Shown one piece after another: positions 10,592 to 23,571 of a stretch of DNA of 64,000 nucleotides. The stretch comes from Diphasiastrum complanatum (lineage: Eukaryota > Streptophyta > Lycopodiopsida > Lycopodiales > Lycopodiaceae): contig CM055094.1 in assembly GCA_029204225.1 (NCBI GenBank), positions 63,068,442-63,132,441 of the forward strand, read 5' to 3'. The position numbers and the translations under genes were made by a program. The notes beneath the pieces were generated by a model. It searched no databases. It worked only from the letters and a program-made list of their open reading frames with translations, and had not been told where the DNA came from. The stretch's first letter is position 1; the number at the start of each line of letters is the position of its first letter.

Positions 10592-11862
10592 ATGCTTGAA
10601 GCTCAGCAGCAATTACAAGATCTACAACTAGCATTGGATGCAAAAGAAAATCGGGTTAGAAAACTGGAATATGGAATCAAGCTCAAGCTGGGTAAAAACT
10701 CTTTTGATGTGCACAAAATCTGCCATACATTTCATATTTACCTTGCGTGCTTCACTCCCTTGATAGACATCTCGTTATCTACTCTCATTTTGCACTGTTA
10801 GCAGTTCCATACATCTTTGTGATTTCCTTTAATGATTTTACATGGATATGAGAAAAGTATGTTATGCTTTTTTAATCAGTTTAATTTTTAACTTATCAAA
10901 GCAGAAAGAGACTCAAACAGGCCAAGAAGTTATTTGAGCTCATGGATTCCTCCAGCTGCGCATTCCGAGCCCAGGCCTTTATTTCAAAACAATCTGCATC
11001 TAGCACAAGCCAAGGAGACAATGAGGCATTTGTGCTCTCAAACAAAGACGACTTTGCAGGATGACATGGATTATGAGAGCAATATTGCAGGTAAGAAGGG
11101 TAACACCCTATCCCTCCGTCCATTATGCAAGATCTCTTCATCTGTCAAACATTTGAAATTGTTGTATTGTGTATACTTCTCAAACAGAAAGTAGGGAGTT
11201 AAATGACTGGAGACTGCTGATGAGTCATGAGTCAAAATTTTCTGGAGAGGGTGCTTCAGCAGAGATACGACACAATTCTACCTCTGATGACGATGAAGAA
11301 GACATGAGACCACAAACTGGGGTTAACATTTCCCCCTCTTCATCTTGTAGCCCTCGAGCATCCACACAACTCGATCAGAGGAGTTCCTCAAGTAAGAGTC
11401 CTTCCACTGTGGCTGGTGCAGAAGGTTCTCCTTCTGGTTTGAACCAGGAGAAACTATCTGTTGCTAATTTGTCTAGACATAACAAATATGCTGGGATAAC
11501 TCAGGACAAAGATCCTGGTGCAGAAGATAGTCTTCAGTGTGAGATTGAGAGACTGCAAGCACGCATCATGAGCAGATTAAGGGACTCTTCTCCAACAGAT
11601 GTAAGATTTTTTTCTTATTCTCCAATGCTTTTCTTTTTATTATCAAAATATGAATATCCATCTCGGAGGACTGCAAGACATCCAAATCAATGAATTTTCT
11701 TGTGTTTGGTTTATTTCTCTTTAGAGTATATGCGTACTTTGGATCTGGAGCCAAATGCTTCAATACAGATGCACATAGTTTAACAAAAACAAATACTTTC
11801 AGATATGCATTTCACATGTTGATTGTTTTATCCTGTTTCTAATGTAGCTGAAAAGGAGCTAG
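10592..11862 (+). CDS. 3' part of an unidentified spliced host gene (last four exons)
   Basis: Four exons fit with matching phases: A to 10691 (splits a codon after one base, donor GTAAAA), B 10902-11090 (donor GTAAGA), C 11188-11600 (donor GTAAGA) and D 11848-11862, which ends LKRS and TAG. The acceptor of D follows a pyrimidine stretch and ends AATGTAG. The joined frame gives 238 residues from the ATG at 10592, but that ATG is probably internal; upstream exons are not visible and exon A may start at 10573. Exon A is coiled-coil-like (LEAQQQLQDLQLALDAKE). Exon C is acidic and serine-rich (STSDDDEEDM) with a helical end. I do not recognise the family. Consistent splice phases and no in-frame stops argue for a real gene. 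Confidence 0.6.
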
Positions 11863-12381
11863 AATTGTGAAGTTTTACTAGCTGTTGAGGATGCCTTGTG
11901 AATTCATGGACTTGACAATGGTAACTTAGATCTACACAAGCATCTCATCTGATGGAGATGGTGTGGTAACTTCTTATGGAGAGCATTTGTCTCACCTAAG
12001 ATAATCTAATAATTTGCTCTATATATGGGCTTGGCAACCAGATATATGTTTGATGATTTCACTTATTAACCTAAAACACTAGATGAAGTTTAGTCTATAC
12101 AAAAAGTAGCAAACAAACATTTGAAAAGCTTGAAACATGGTTCAAATGCTTGGACCTTTTTCCCTGTTTTTAAATGGTTCAAAGGCACAAATGTATCAAG
12201 TTTAGGGATCAGGATTAATGAGTGATTATCTTTCACAAAGTTGGACTCCAACGTAGGTTGTAGCTCTAGTTGCATACTTAGTGGTAGTAACAAAGAAGAG
12301 AGGTGGAAATAAGTAAAGCTAATGAGACTAGGTTATGTACACCTAATGACATGACATTGTAATTCTTTGTAACATAAATGT
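11863..12381. other. 3' flank of the host gene; nothing else recognised
   Basis: AT-rich sequence holding the presumed 3' UTR and downstream flank. No gene, repeat pair or RNA seen. Confidence 0.4.
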
Positions 12382-12734
12382 AGTTATATACTCAAAATAG
12401 CCCCTAACTCATATACCTTCATGTATCGGGCCAATTACCATTAAGGGCATGTGCTAATGGGACCTAGGTACCCTAAGTTGCCCTAATCTCTAGAAGATTC
12501 CACTAAGGGCCTCTAGATAGTATATATAGGGCTATTATTTAGACATTAGGTATTCATTGATTATTTAGCTTATTGGTATTGGTTGGGCTCTTCGTGGGAG
12601 AACCCTTTGCTATTGCTTGTCGGGCTTTAGCCATTGATTATATCAAATGCTCTTGGCCAATCAATTCTTTGATTGTGTTTATCATGGTCATTTATGCTTC
12701 ATGGATATAGTATCTATAGATTGAGTCTATAACT
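12382..12734 (+). repeat. LTR of a second element with AGTTAT-type ends
   Basis: Starts AGTTATATACTC and ends GAGTCTATAACT; the ends are inverted copies matching at 11 of 12 positions. It is followed at once by a tRNA-iMet primer site, so this is a 5' LTR. TATATATAGG at 12521-12530 is a possible TATA box. The sequence resembles gypsy-1 only at its ends and around the primer site, so it is a related but distinct family. The internal region is cut off by the LINE about 60 bp later. Confidence 0.75.
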
Positions 12735-12746
12735 TGGTATCAGAGC
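12735..12746 (+). other. Primer binding site (tRNA-iMet) after the 12.4-kb LTR
   Basis: TGGTATCAGAGC flush with the LTR, followed by ACTTTCCTG as in gypsy-1 (3408-3416). Confidence 0.88.
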
Positions 12747-12805
12747 ACTTTCCTGCCTTGGTAGGAGTCTTTCCTGCCCTGGTAGGAGTTTTTCTGGTCT
12801 GATTT

Positions 12806-13150
12806 TGATGCCCAGTTTATTACGAGATTAGAGGACGATACCATTGTTTATATCGGGACTCCTCCAGGCCACTCTAGGATTTGATCACATATGAGGATCC
12901 TCGCTGTGTAGCCTTGATGATACGTGAGATGATGCTTTTGAGACAAGGCTTAAACAGTGCCCAGATCAGGTTGGATCCCCAGAACAGTATCATAAATTTC
13001 TTTTCCAGACGCAGACAGAGGCCAACAAATGACATAGAGGACAAATCAGAGGATGAGATAGATATTCCAGTCAGAGATAGACATCGCGCCAGACGTTGTC
13101 AATGCATCAAACCAAGTCATTCCCCAAACAGGGCGAGGCAGAGCAGGTGA
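12806..13150 (+). pseudogene. LINE fragment 1, C-terminal ORF remnant
   Basis: Encodes the cysteine/histidine-containing C-terminus that follows reverse transcriptase in many LINEs, then ITYEDPRCVALMIREM, which matches ISYVDPQCVALMLREM of fragment 3 at about 16219-16266. One in-frame TAG lies near 12876. A basic tail rich in RDRHRARR ends at the TGA at 13148-13150. RT and endonuclease are absent. Confidence 0.7.
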
Positions 13151-13457
13151 CATATTGTCCACAGGTCCAAACAAAGGCAATTTCGCTCCTCACATCCAGA
13201 GCACTCCACAATTTTGATTATGTCCTAATTTAGAGCTTCAGCGAGACTTGAGGCTTGTTTTTACGTCATGATATATATGTGTTTTCATTCCAACTCAATA
13301 GAGAGACATTCAGCATATCTAGTTCAGACTGTTTATTTCTATTTAGTATGTTTTCTTTTACAGAGACGTTTTTTATACGCTCCAAGAGTATCATACAAAC
13401 TTGAGATGTACATTTATTCTGTCTTTTGTACCCTCGGGTACCTATAAGACATCAATA

Positions 13458-13460
<3 letters not shown>

Positions 13461-13507
<47 letters not shown>
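13461..13507. repeat. (CT)n microsatellite, LINE tail
   Basis: 47 bp of uninterrupted CT starting one base after AATAAA. Same junction as at 15118. Confidence 0.95.
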
Positions 13508-13510
<3 letters not shown>

Positions 13511-13604
13511 GCCTTCCACCCTCTGCCATGCCGCCCCAGAAGGCGGCCTCCCGCTTGCCCCCTGCCCCTGCCATGCAGGCTGCCCGTGTGGCAGCGCTGG
13601 CTGC

Positions 13605-13633
13605 CACGCAGGCAGGCAGCGCCTGCCTGCGTG
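13605..13633. repeat. GC-rich 13-bp perfect inverted repeat
   Basis: CACGCAGGCAGGC (13605-13617), spacer AGC, GCCTGCCTGCGTG (13621-13633). It lies in a GC-rich patch that contrasts with its AT-rich surroundings. Confidence 0.85.
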
Positions 13634-13829
13634 ACAGGGATAGCCACTCAGCGCCTGCCTGTGTGGCAAGGATCGACAAAATCATTGCCGCCTCTGCTGC
13701 TTTGGCTGCGTTGCCTCTGCATCTGCTGCCCCAAAAACGATTCAGCGATCCTACAGTTCATCAAAATCTACCGAGCTATCCTTCGAATTGGAGTGTGCAA
13801 TTGTGCTAGGATACACTCATCTTCTACTG

Positions 13830-14802
13830 CAGGGGACCTGGTTGACTTTATTACCGGCCGAGATATTTTATTCTTTATGCAGACACACGAGAGCCCACCA
13901 GAGCGAGGACTTCCTTCTTCCCTGGATATAGATGGGACTCGGTATTCCGACTAGAGACTAGATTTGCCAGTGGTCGTGGTTTAGGAGGGTTGCATGCTTA
14001 GGTAGGGAGTCTCTCTAGTCAAGTCTTGGCTTCATCAGACATGATGAGCAGGCCCACTATATATGGAGTCACATCGTGGGCCAGGATATTGGTTTGGATA
14101 TTTCCCACCGGAGTCTTGATCTTTTGCTGATGGTATTGGATCCCCATATTAGGACCTCTCACCGGATATTATCAAATTTGTAGAGTGGGGGCATATTCTC
14201 CTTACCGGAGATTTTAATGCTCGGACATCTTCGCGTCAGACAGAGTTCTTTGATACCATGGATCAGCTTCGTGTTCGTGCCCTTGACAGTGATACACTTG
14301 GAGTTACCAGGACTTCTGATGCAGTTTGGGTCCTATTACCCCATATGGTGAGCACTTATTACAGTTTGGAGAGGCACATGAGCTAGCCATTTATAATGGC
14401 TTATCCTACTAGCCACATTCGGACAAATATACATGCCATCCCCATAGTGAACATAGTATCGTTGACTATCTCATGGGGTCACCATCCTTCGTATCCAGCG
14501 TCTCTGATTTCCACGTTTCTCCCGCCACCCTTTCTGATCACTCCTTTCTCTCTTTCAATATTCGCCATCGTCCGCCCACGCATCCATCCTCGCTACCTAT
14601 GCTTACCCGAGCACCCAAATATACATTTGACCCCATTCACATGCCAATGTATTGGCAATCCCTGGCTTCGCTTCTACACTCCTTTCCCCATGATAGTCAA
14701 GTTGACACCCAAGCGGCTTTTCTCACCACCTCCCTCCACTCTGCCGCTTCACTAACCTCTCCCACCAAGCCCCATCCCAACAAAATCTGGTACACATTTT
14801 GA
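13830..14802 (+). pseudogene. LINE fragment 2, endonuclease (EEP) region
   Basis: Broken frames carry the landmarks of the LINE endonuclease: FMQTHES near 13874 (the QETH-type position), LLTGDFNART near 14198 (GDFN motif) and ATLSDHSFLSF near 14535 (SDH motif). The segment from about 14600 (LTRAPKYTFDP) matches RAPKYTFNNDY in fragment 3. Several stops and at least two frameshifts occur. In an active element this enzyme nicks the target DNA. Confidence 0.72.
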
Positions 14803-15114
14803 TCACTGCACCCTTCTTGGTACATGCTCATAGGGATCAGAGACAGTGTACTTCTCACCATCACTCTATTGCCAAGATCACCAGACATCCTATGCAGAGA
14901 CATACTGCACATAGACGACGTCAAAGGGCTCCAGCGCTTCCATCACCTCCCCATGTTGCAGCTCGCATTACATCTTTCTACGACATCAGCACAGACTTTA
15001 CATCATGACATAGATGGATTTATTATTGTGCACATACTCTCTCATTTTCGCATTTATTTTAGTTTGTACAAGATGTTTCTTTATTACATCTTCGGAGACG
15101 TTTTGGCATTAATA

Positions 15115-16660
<1,546 letters not shown>

Positions 16661-19600
16661 TCTTGATAGGTTAATATCTAGTTGTTGTTGTTGTTTGATT
16701 ATGGAGACATTTATATGCTCCTTTTAGTATTTATCACACTTGAGATGGTCTATGGTAACAACAATTATCTATTCATCACTCATTTCCATTGTCTGTCATC
16801 CTGCAATCATAGATGGCTTCAGATTATCAAGTCTCGTGCATTTCGGTTTCTAGGGTCCAGTCCCAGGTTATAGTTAAAAGGTCTTCTCCTAAGCAAGTGC
16901 ATGGGATGTGTGAATTGTGGCATAAGTTGGTGGAGAACCTTGTGTAGATAACATTTGAAGTGAACTTGTTCATAAGGTTACTATCTTGAGATCTTTGAGG
17001 CATTTTGTTGGCTTCGTGCATGTGGTTGTCTGCCCCATCTCACAAGGCATACCAAGAGCTTAAATGTTGGTATCAAAGCAGTTAAGGGGTTGGGGGCTTG
17101 GGTGATTGCTATGCAGGTCTGCGTGGGGAACCACTCTGGTTCTGCAAAAATGTAGTATGAGAAAAGACATAATATACTTCATGTAGCTTCATCAATTAGA
17201 CTTCCTCATGCACTTGAATTATCAAAGGCTTCTTACGCAGCAATTAAAAACGACTGTCAATTCTGGAAGATTTCCCAGGAAAATTCAAAAGAATTGCTAC
17301 AATGACTTTCAGCATCTCAACAACTACTTACGCACATCTATTTTTAGTAAGAGTTTTAGGGTTTGTTCTTGGTTTTTCACAAAATAATTTATGGGTTTTT
17401 TTTTTTTTTCTGAACTAGCCTCAAATCTGCTCATATATAGGATTTGCATGTGGAGCACCAGCCCTTAAGGTAGCTTGGGATTATGGGGAATGTGTTGAAC
17501 ACAGCAAGTCAATGGCTTAACAAGTCAGACAGGTAAATTGTGAGCAAAAGCTGGTTTTGAGCACCATAGGAATCCAATCAGTATGCTCATGCTCAGTCGC
17601 TTATCACCCTAGAGATGACATATTGGAAATTACTGATGATATTTTGCAACATGCTGTATAAGATCCAAATCTGTCTGGCAAGAATATGCTGAAAATGAAT
17701 GATTGCTTTTGTGATACTCTCATTATCCAAACTCACGGCATCCTGTATTGCTTGCAGAAATGTCAACATGCTTCAAAGCTGGCTACTTAATATTGTGATT
17801 TTGATTCAGCCAATCCATGTTGTTGTCTGATCCAGCCTGCAAGTGCAAAGGATACTCTCCTCGTGTTTTCACAACATAGAGCTAAAACAATTTCTATCAT
17901 TTTTCACCTTTATGTCCATTGTGCGCCTGGATGGAATCGAACTCCAGACCTTGATGTGAGGAAAGAAACCATCAGCAAATAGGCCCCATGTTAAGGACAG
18001 TGACTATCTATCTGTTAAAACAATTTCATGAGCTGTTGACAGCCAGTTTTATAGCATCATTTGAGTTAACCATCGCTTCCAAATCTGCTATATCATACGT
18101 AGGATTGCGTCTTCTTTTTGAAGGGTTGTTGAAAATTGCTGTGACTTCCATCTTTCGGCAGCTCTTCTTGGTGGAATTTCTTATGAATAGTTCTTACTTC
18201 TCTCAAGCAATTTTGTGATTGGCTTCAGTGTTATTAATTTGGACCGCTATCATCTATGTGATGAAGCCTTCCCTTGTGATTATGTTGTATGTGTTCCGGC
18301 CAAAGTGTAGCCCAGGTGCAATGTAACATTTTCAAAATATTGAAACATGTTTTCAGTGTTATTAATCAAAAGTTTCGGATGTTTAAAATATTTCTTTCAT
18401 TTTTGGGTCTTTTTATTCATGTTAATTTGAAAGCATCTAAAAAGCACTCTGCTGTGAACAAAAAGAGCAAATGATCATCTCGTTATGGTTTATAATTCAT
18501 GAGCATTGCGACATTGTGCAACCACCCGAAAACATGTGCCAAATACTGCTGGATAAGAAACATTAAAATCAATAATCAGATTATCTAAATGCCTACAGAA
18601 GTATTATAGTTACAAAACTAATCAATAATGTCCATAAGACTGATTTTGGCTTAAGTCCAGTGTACTAACCCTAAAAACTCAGATTAGTAACTACCAAATA
18701 AAAGTTCACAACTTTGAAGGAATTTAGCCATAGACTCATAGTCTAAGTCATTCTCCATCTCCTCAAGGTTTTCATGTAGGTTGTGGCATTGCGAATGTTC
18801 AGATTTGAGGTGGACGAGATAGCTCATGCAGGTCATTTTTTCTTGTTTTTGGGCCCAATTGGGCTGATTGAGAGCACTTTGGACCTCTGGGAAGTTGAAG
18901 CAATGACAACTTAAATATCTAGCCAGTGAGATCTTGAAATGGCTTATTTTGGAGCTCAAGAGGGTGAGTACTTCATAGAGAACAGACCTTGTAGCTTAAA
19001 TTGAAAAGGACAAATCAGGTAGAGGAACAATGAATCCATATTACAATCATATTAGTTCAGTTCATAGCGAAAATTTTGATACGAAGGTTTGCAGCCACTA
19101 TTGGTGGCAGTGAACAAATTTTAGCATGCTCATGGAGACTGCAACATCTTCTAAAAAACCTTTTGCAAGAATGAACAGTGTCTCATATTTTAGGCCTCTT
19201 AACTCTCAGACTTGAGTTTTTTCACGATTGAAAATCACTCACTTGATTCTAACATTTAGCCATGCACACTGCAAAAATGCACCAAGTTGATGGACAACTC
19301 CCTATAACATCCCATCTTCATAAAGTGCTGGATATCTGTTATCAGCCCTGAATGGCACTTCATTACCCCTCAAATTGTCGTGCACATGGTACATGAAAAT
19401 TCATTCCAACCTTCTTAAACCTTTGAATTTGATTGATATCACTGTCCAATGTCAATAAGAAAACATCACAATGGATACAATATTTTGCTTTCAATTAGCC
19501 ACAAGATTCCTTTAAGTGATCTCAAGCAAGATTATGCAAGAAAACTTCAAGAGAATTAAAAAAAGTGCATATACCATAATTCAGATCGCAAAAGGTAGAC

Positions 19601-21300
19601 ATAATAATTGAATCCTCATTTGCTCTACTTCAAGGATTGTTGAGTTATTTTGTTGTCATCAAGTACAAAGACACAAACATATGCAATTTGCAAGAGGGTT
19701 ATTTTGTTTTCTAAATTGTCAAACTATGTTTTCTTATTTTCACATGAGCATGCATGCAATGAGCAAATGTACGTTTTTTTTTCCCCTAGCATCTCCCAAG
19801 TCTTAGTGTACTTTACATTTAGCCAAGACAAACATGGCAAGCTTCACCTAAACCCAAAACAAGAATAAATCTCCAAATATGGCACACCTTAAACTATTTC
19901 GACATTCTAGAGAGAGAGAACATGTTCGTACGTGACCCAACCCTAATGGATGTTTGGTGTAGTGCAGATTTTTTGCACATCCTCTTTGCCACTTATGGTT
20001 GAATTTTAAAGAGTGAATGTAGTTCAACTATTGTTGCAACCTAGTGTCACTAGAGCTTCAATTGTAATGTCTAGGACAAAATCTAGTCATTGTTGACATT
20101 TAATCAATCTAATATTATCTATATAAACTATCCCAATCACACTTACACTATGAACATGCAATAAAAGAACCATTTGTTACACAATAGTAAAATGCTCATG
20201 ATCTTAAATCATTATATTTGGCATGCGCGATAGGGTTGGAACTTGTTGCAAAGAAGTATATTTTTTATTTATTTGAAAAACTTGTTGCATGCAACAATCT
20301 CCCCATTGTGGGCTTGAGGTTTGACATTCATAGCCTACACAATTAAGTTATAATTCACATCAAATAGTCATACATAAAGCTAATATCACTTAGGTTCCAA
20401 TCTCATAGGTGTTCTACACTTGTTGCAGAGCTCAAAATTGAACTTCTAGATGCAAGGTCTCTCTTTTTGTTGCATGACACTACCTTCATATTTTAATTTT
20501 TTTTGTCTTTTCAACAGGATAATTTGTTCATCATATTCATTTGCTGCATGTGCTATTGCAATTAACATTTATTGTTATCCTCTTTGTGCTCATTAACTTA
20601 CGTGGTACTCAGGTTATGTAGCCTTCATCAATATCAACAAATCGTATTTCATGTTCTACAACTTTAGATGTTCTTAGATTTGATGTCCTAGATTGCAATC
20701 CTTGTGTACTTACAATGTATGATGGCGAGTCTACAACAATGATTATCCTTTCTATGAAGGTTTGCAATCACTACTAGTCTTGGCACCTAGTGGATAGTAG
20801 ATTTTTTTTGGTGGCATCAAAGAGCTTTCATAAATAATTCTTTCTGGTATAGGTCTTAGTCAAAAATAAAAAATCTACTTTTTTTTTTCGTTAGTCTTAG
20901 AAAGATTTGGGAGATGGGAAAGCCTTCACTTTGTTGGATTTCGATGCTCAGCCTCAAATCCATTCAATAATGAGCATCCTGAAAAAACTATCGAAGTTCG
21001 ACTCCATCGACTTCGACTTCTCTCATGTAGATATATACATATGTTCAAAACTTGACTTGCTCCGACATCGATGTTTTTCCCACTAACTCCATCAAGTCCG
21101 ACTTTGTCGACTATTTCACCAACCATCAACTAACCGACCTTTTATTAACTTTTTTCCATCAAGGAAAAATTGATCCAAATAAACTATTAGAAGACTTTAT
21201 GGCAGTTCACCAACTATTGTACATACATTTATTGTTACAAGGTAGATGTAATAAATAGCAAACAACATTTAATGCTAAACAGATGTTTAACAAGTAGATA
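16661..21300. other. Anonymous intergenic DNA
   Basis: AT-rich, with only short open frames of no recognisable family. Weak items: TGGTATCAAAGCAG at 17068-17081 resembles a decayed tRNA-Met primer site; a minus-strand box B-like motif lies at 17933-17945. I see no intact gene or paired repeat. Confidence 0.4.
17933..17945 (-). other. tRNA box B-like motif, possible SINE or tRNA relic
   Basis: On the minus strand GGAGTTCGATTCC resembles the Pol III internal box B and can form a short T-arm (TGGA/TCCA with loop GTTCGAT). No matching box A or full cloverleaf was found, so it is at most a relic. Confidence 0.25.
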
Positions 21301-21491
21301 TTTGTAATATAGTTGATCACAAATCAATCTCCTCAATTAGAATTTTTTTTTTCTGTTACCAACGTTATCACGCTCAACTATCAAGCTAAAGTTATCACTT
21401 CAAGCAATTGTACTCATTGTTGATATTAATCAGAGTACAATTTTTGTCTCACTACCGTATTGTTTCTACCAACAATCTCGCTCAAACCAGA

Positions 21492-21862
21492 ATGGATCCA
21501 TCTTCTAGTTCATCTCTGATTGACAAAATCGACTGAGATAACTACCATCTCTGGAAGTTCAAGATAAAGGTCATATTACTAGCCAAAGAACTATGGGACG
21601 TCGTTGATGACACAAAACTCAAACCAAAAGGTGATGCAACCATCATCACCAAATGGAGACTGAGAGATGACAAGACATTTGCCATAATTACTCTCAATAT
21701 GAAGGATACCCAAATCAGTCTCGTGCTGCTCAGACTGCTAAGGATGCATGGGACATTCTAGAAACTCTCTACGATATCAAGGACGTCACCTCCAAACTCC
21801 ATTTGAGAAAGAAATTCTTCACTCTGAGAATGTTTGACACAGATACTGCCTTTAGTCATCTC
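21492..21862 (+). pseudogene. copia gag fragment (copia-4)
   Basis: ATG at 21492 opens a UBN2-type gag with DNYHLWKFKIKVILLAKELW. A TGA at about 21534 probably replaces an arginine codon and a frameshift lies near 21716. The frame is cut at 21862 by the LTR at 21863, which shows that the copia-2 LTR inserted into an older copia element. Confidence 0.7.
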
Positions 21863-22865
21863 TGTTGAAATTCTAATCTTCTCCTACTCATCCCTTCACC
21901 CTCCTTCTACTCTCCAGAATTCCATCTCTCTGAATTAGTCTGAAAATACACGCAAAGTCGAATCAGGCAGAATCGCAAAGCTATCGCCAGCCTACGGTCT
22001 GACCGAAGGGAACCTTTAAATCAATGTTTATGGAGAAGCATGACTCAAACCGCAAACCGCAAGGGAGTCGTAAAAACCCGTAGGTAACCATCTACGAGCA
22101 CTTGCGGAATCCCCTCGACCGCCACAAGTGACCTTCTTACAATCTCCTACGAATGACCAGAGTCAACTCTCCTCAACCTTTTTAAAACGTAAGCAATCTA
22201 CTTACATTTATCAACAAAGTCGACCAGCGACGACGATTTACGAGTTTTTACAAAGTCAACTAACAACGGTTGACCCACCTCATCGTTTAGTTTCGTACGT
22301 TATCACTTACAGTTATCAACGAAGGAAACAAACGATCAACTACAGAGCAAACAATCAACAGCTGATCGAACGACCAGCAGTTGTTCAAACGATTGCGGAC
22401 AGACTACGGCCATCACGATCTACATCCTTGCACTACGACGCATACGGAGGATACGTTACTTTGTATTTCTCCTCCTTCACGACGCTCCAATAATGGATCT
22501 ACGAATCTTGTTTAAACGATTGTTAATCATCTTGTAAATTGTAATTACAATAAATCAAAAGACTTTGACAATTATAAATATGTATCTGAACAAAGAGAAG
22601 GAGTGATAGGTGTGTTGAGTTGAACAATGTAGATACACAAAGTGATCAAAACGACCAATAGCTAGCTCCTTAGAGTTAGTGATTTAAACACAAAGAGAGA
22701 GAAATCTAGAACTGTAGCTATTATTTTGAGTCTGTAATTAGGAGCACGCGCTTATCAATGCTATTGTATTGTGTTCCGATTCTCTTTTATAAATACAAAT
22801 TTGCTACTGTTCAATCCTTACGTTCTTGATTGAATGCAATTGTCTCTCTCACTCTCTTGCAAACA
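21863..22865 (+). repeat. LTR A of copia-2
   Basis: About 1003 bp, TGTTGAAATTC...CA. Similar along its length to 30833-31923; where the latter has 105 bp of AG repeat, this copy has only AGAGAGAGA (22693-22701). It is followed by GGTTATCAGAGAC, a primer-site-like sequence. An open frame at 22128-22493 lies wholly inside and is not considered coding. Confidence 0.85.
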
Positions 22866-22964
22866 CGGTTATCAGAGACAGAGGATCGCATGGCTATCCA
22901 AGATGCCTAATGCTTCGCAATCCTACTGTTACGGCAGTCTCAGACTCGTACTCTGATAACCCAA

Positions 22965-23571
22965 ATGGATAACAAGCTTTCAGTGGATTACTAGAGTCTA
23001 GGATCTTTTTTTTTTCTTCCAAAAGCTATTCTAAATTGTTTGTGTATAATTTTGATCACTATGGAAGGAAAACAATAAATTCAACGGAGATGACTTCCAC
23101 ATGTGGAAGTCCAAATGAGGATGATCCTAATTGAAAAGGAGTTATGGGGATACGTTAACGGTTCTATAGCCAGACCGGCAGAACCCGAACAGCTCCCAGC
23201 TTGGGAAGCCAAGGATGGCAAGGCTCTTGCCATTGTATCTCTAAACCTTAAAGACACTCAAATTGCTCATGTATCTGATTGCACTACTTTCAAAGAAGCA
23301 TGGGATAGACTCACTAGCATCTACAAGACCTCATATGTCTCGACTCGCCTCTTCTTGAGGAAGAAGGTACTAACACTCAGAATGAGTGAAAGCACCTCAG
23401 TTAGCGACCATCTGAACGAGTTCAAACAATTGATGAAACAACTGGCTGAAATAGGCTCCCCTATATCAGAAGAAGACTCTACCATGTCTCTTCTTGCTAG
23501 TCTTCCATCCTCCTACGATAATTTAGTGCTGCTTCTGAGCAATACCCATGCTAAAATTGACTACAAACTTG
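22965..23571 (+). pseudogene. copia-2 gag, N-terminal part
   Basis: ATG at 22965 gives MDNKLSVDY and stops. After a divergent ~100-bp stretch the gag resumes at about 23085 (KFNGDDFHMWK). A one-base loss precedes the long open part 23103-23588 ([34 protein letters not shown]), a UBN2-type capsid. The sequence is cut at the word AAAATTGACTACAAACTTG (23553-23571) and continues at 27050 with the matching AAAATTGACAGCAAGCTTG. Confidence 0.8.

Larger units (their letters stand above)
12806..13507 (+). mobile_element. LINE fragment 1, 5'-truncated, with (CT)n tail
   Basis: Homologous to the end of LINE fragment 3. It starts inside the C-terminal zinc-finger region (CPVYYEIRGRYHCLY) and runs through the 3' UTR to AATAAAG at 13454-13460, followed directly by 47 bp of CT repeat. 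5' truncation is typical of LINEs; a CT tail in place of poly(A) is not. Confidence 0.7.

Noticed and set aside
13401-13669. Open frames with Ser-Leu or Arg-Glu runs across the CT tract
   Set aside because: They are products of the CT/GA microsatellite and open in several frames on both strands; the same holds at 15084-15354, 31580-31771 and 51066-51323.
17933-17945. A functional tRNA gene on the minus strand
   Set aside because: Only a box B-like word; the stem is imperfect and box A and the anticodon arm were not found.
18684-18959. 91-codon minus-strand frame
   Set aside because: No domain, no splice context and no neighbours of interest; length is within chance for this composition.
22128-22493. 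121-codon open frame
   Set aside because: Lies inside LTR A; the homologous part of LTR C is interrupted.
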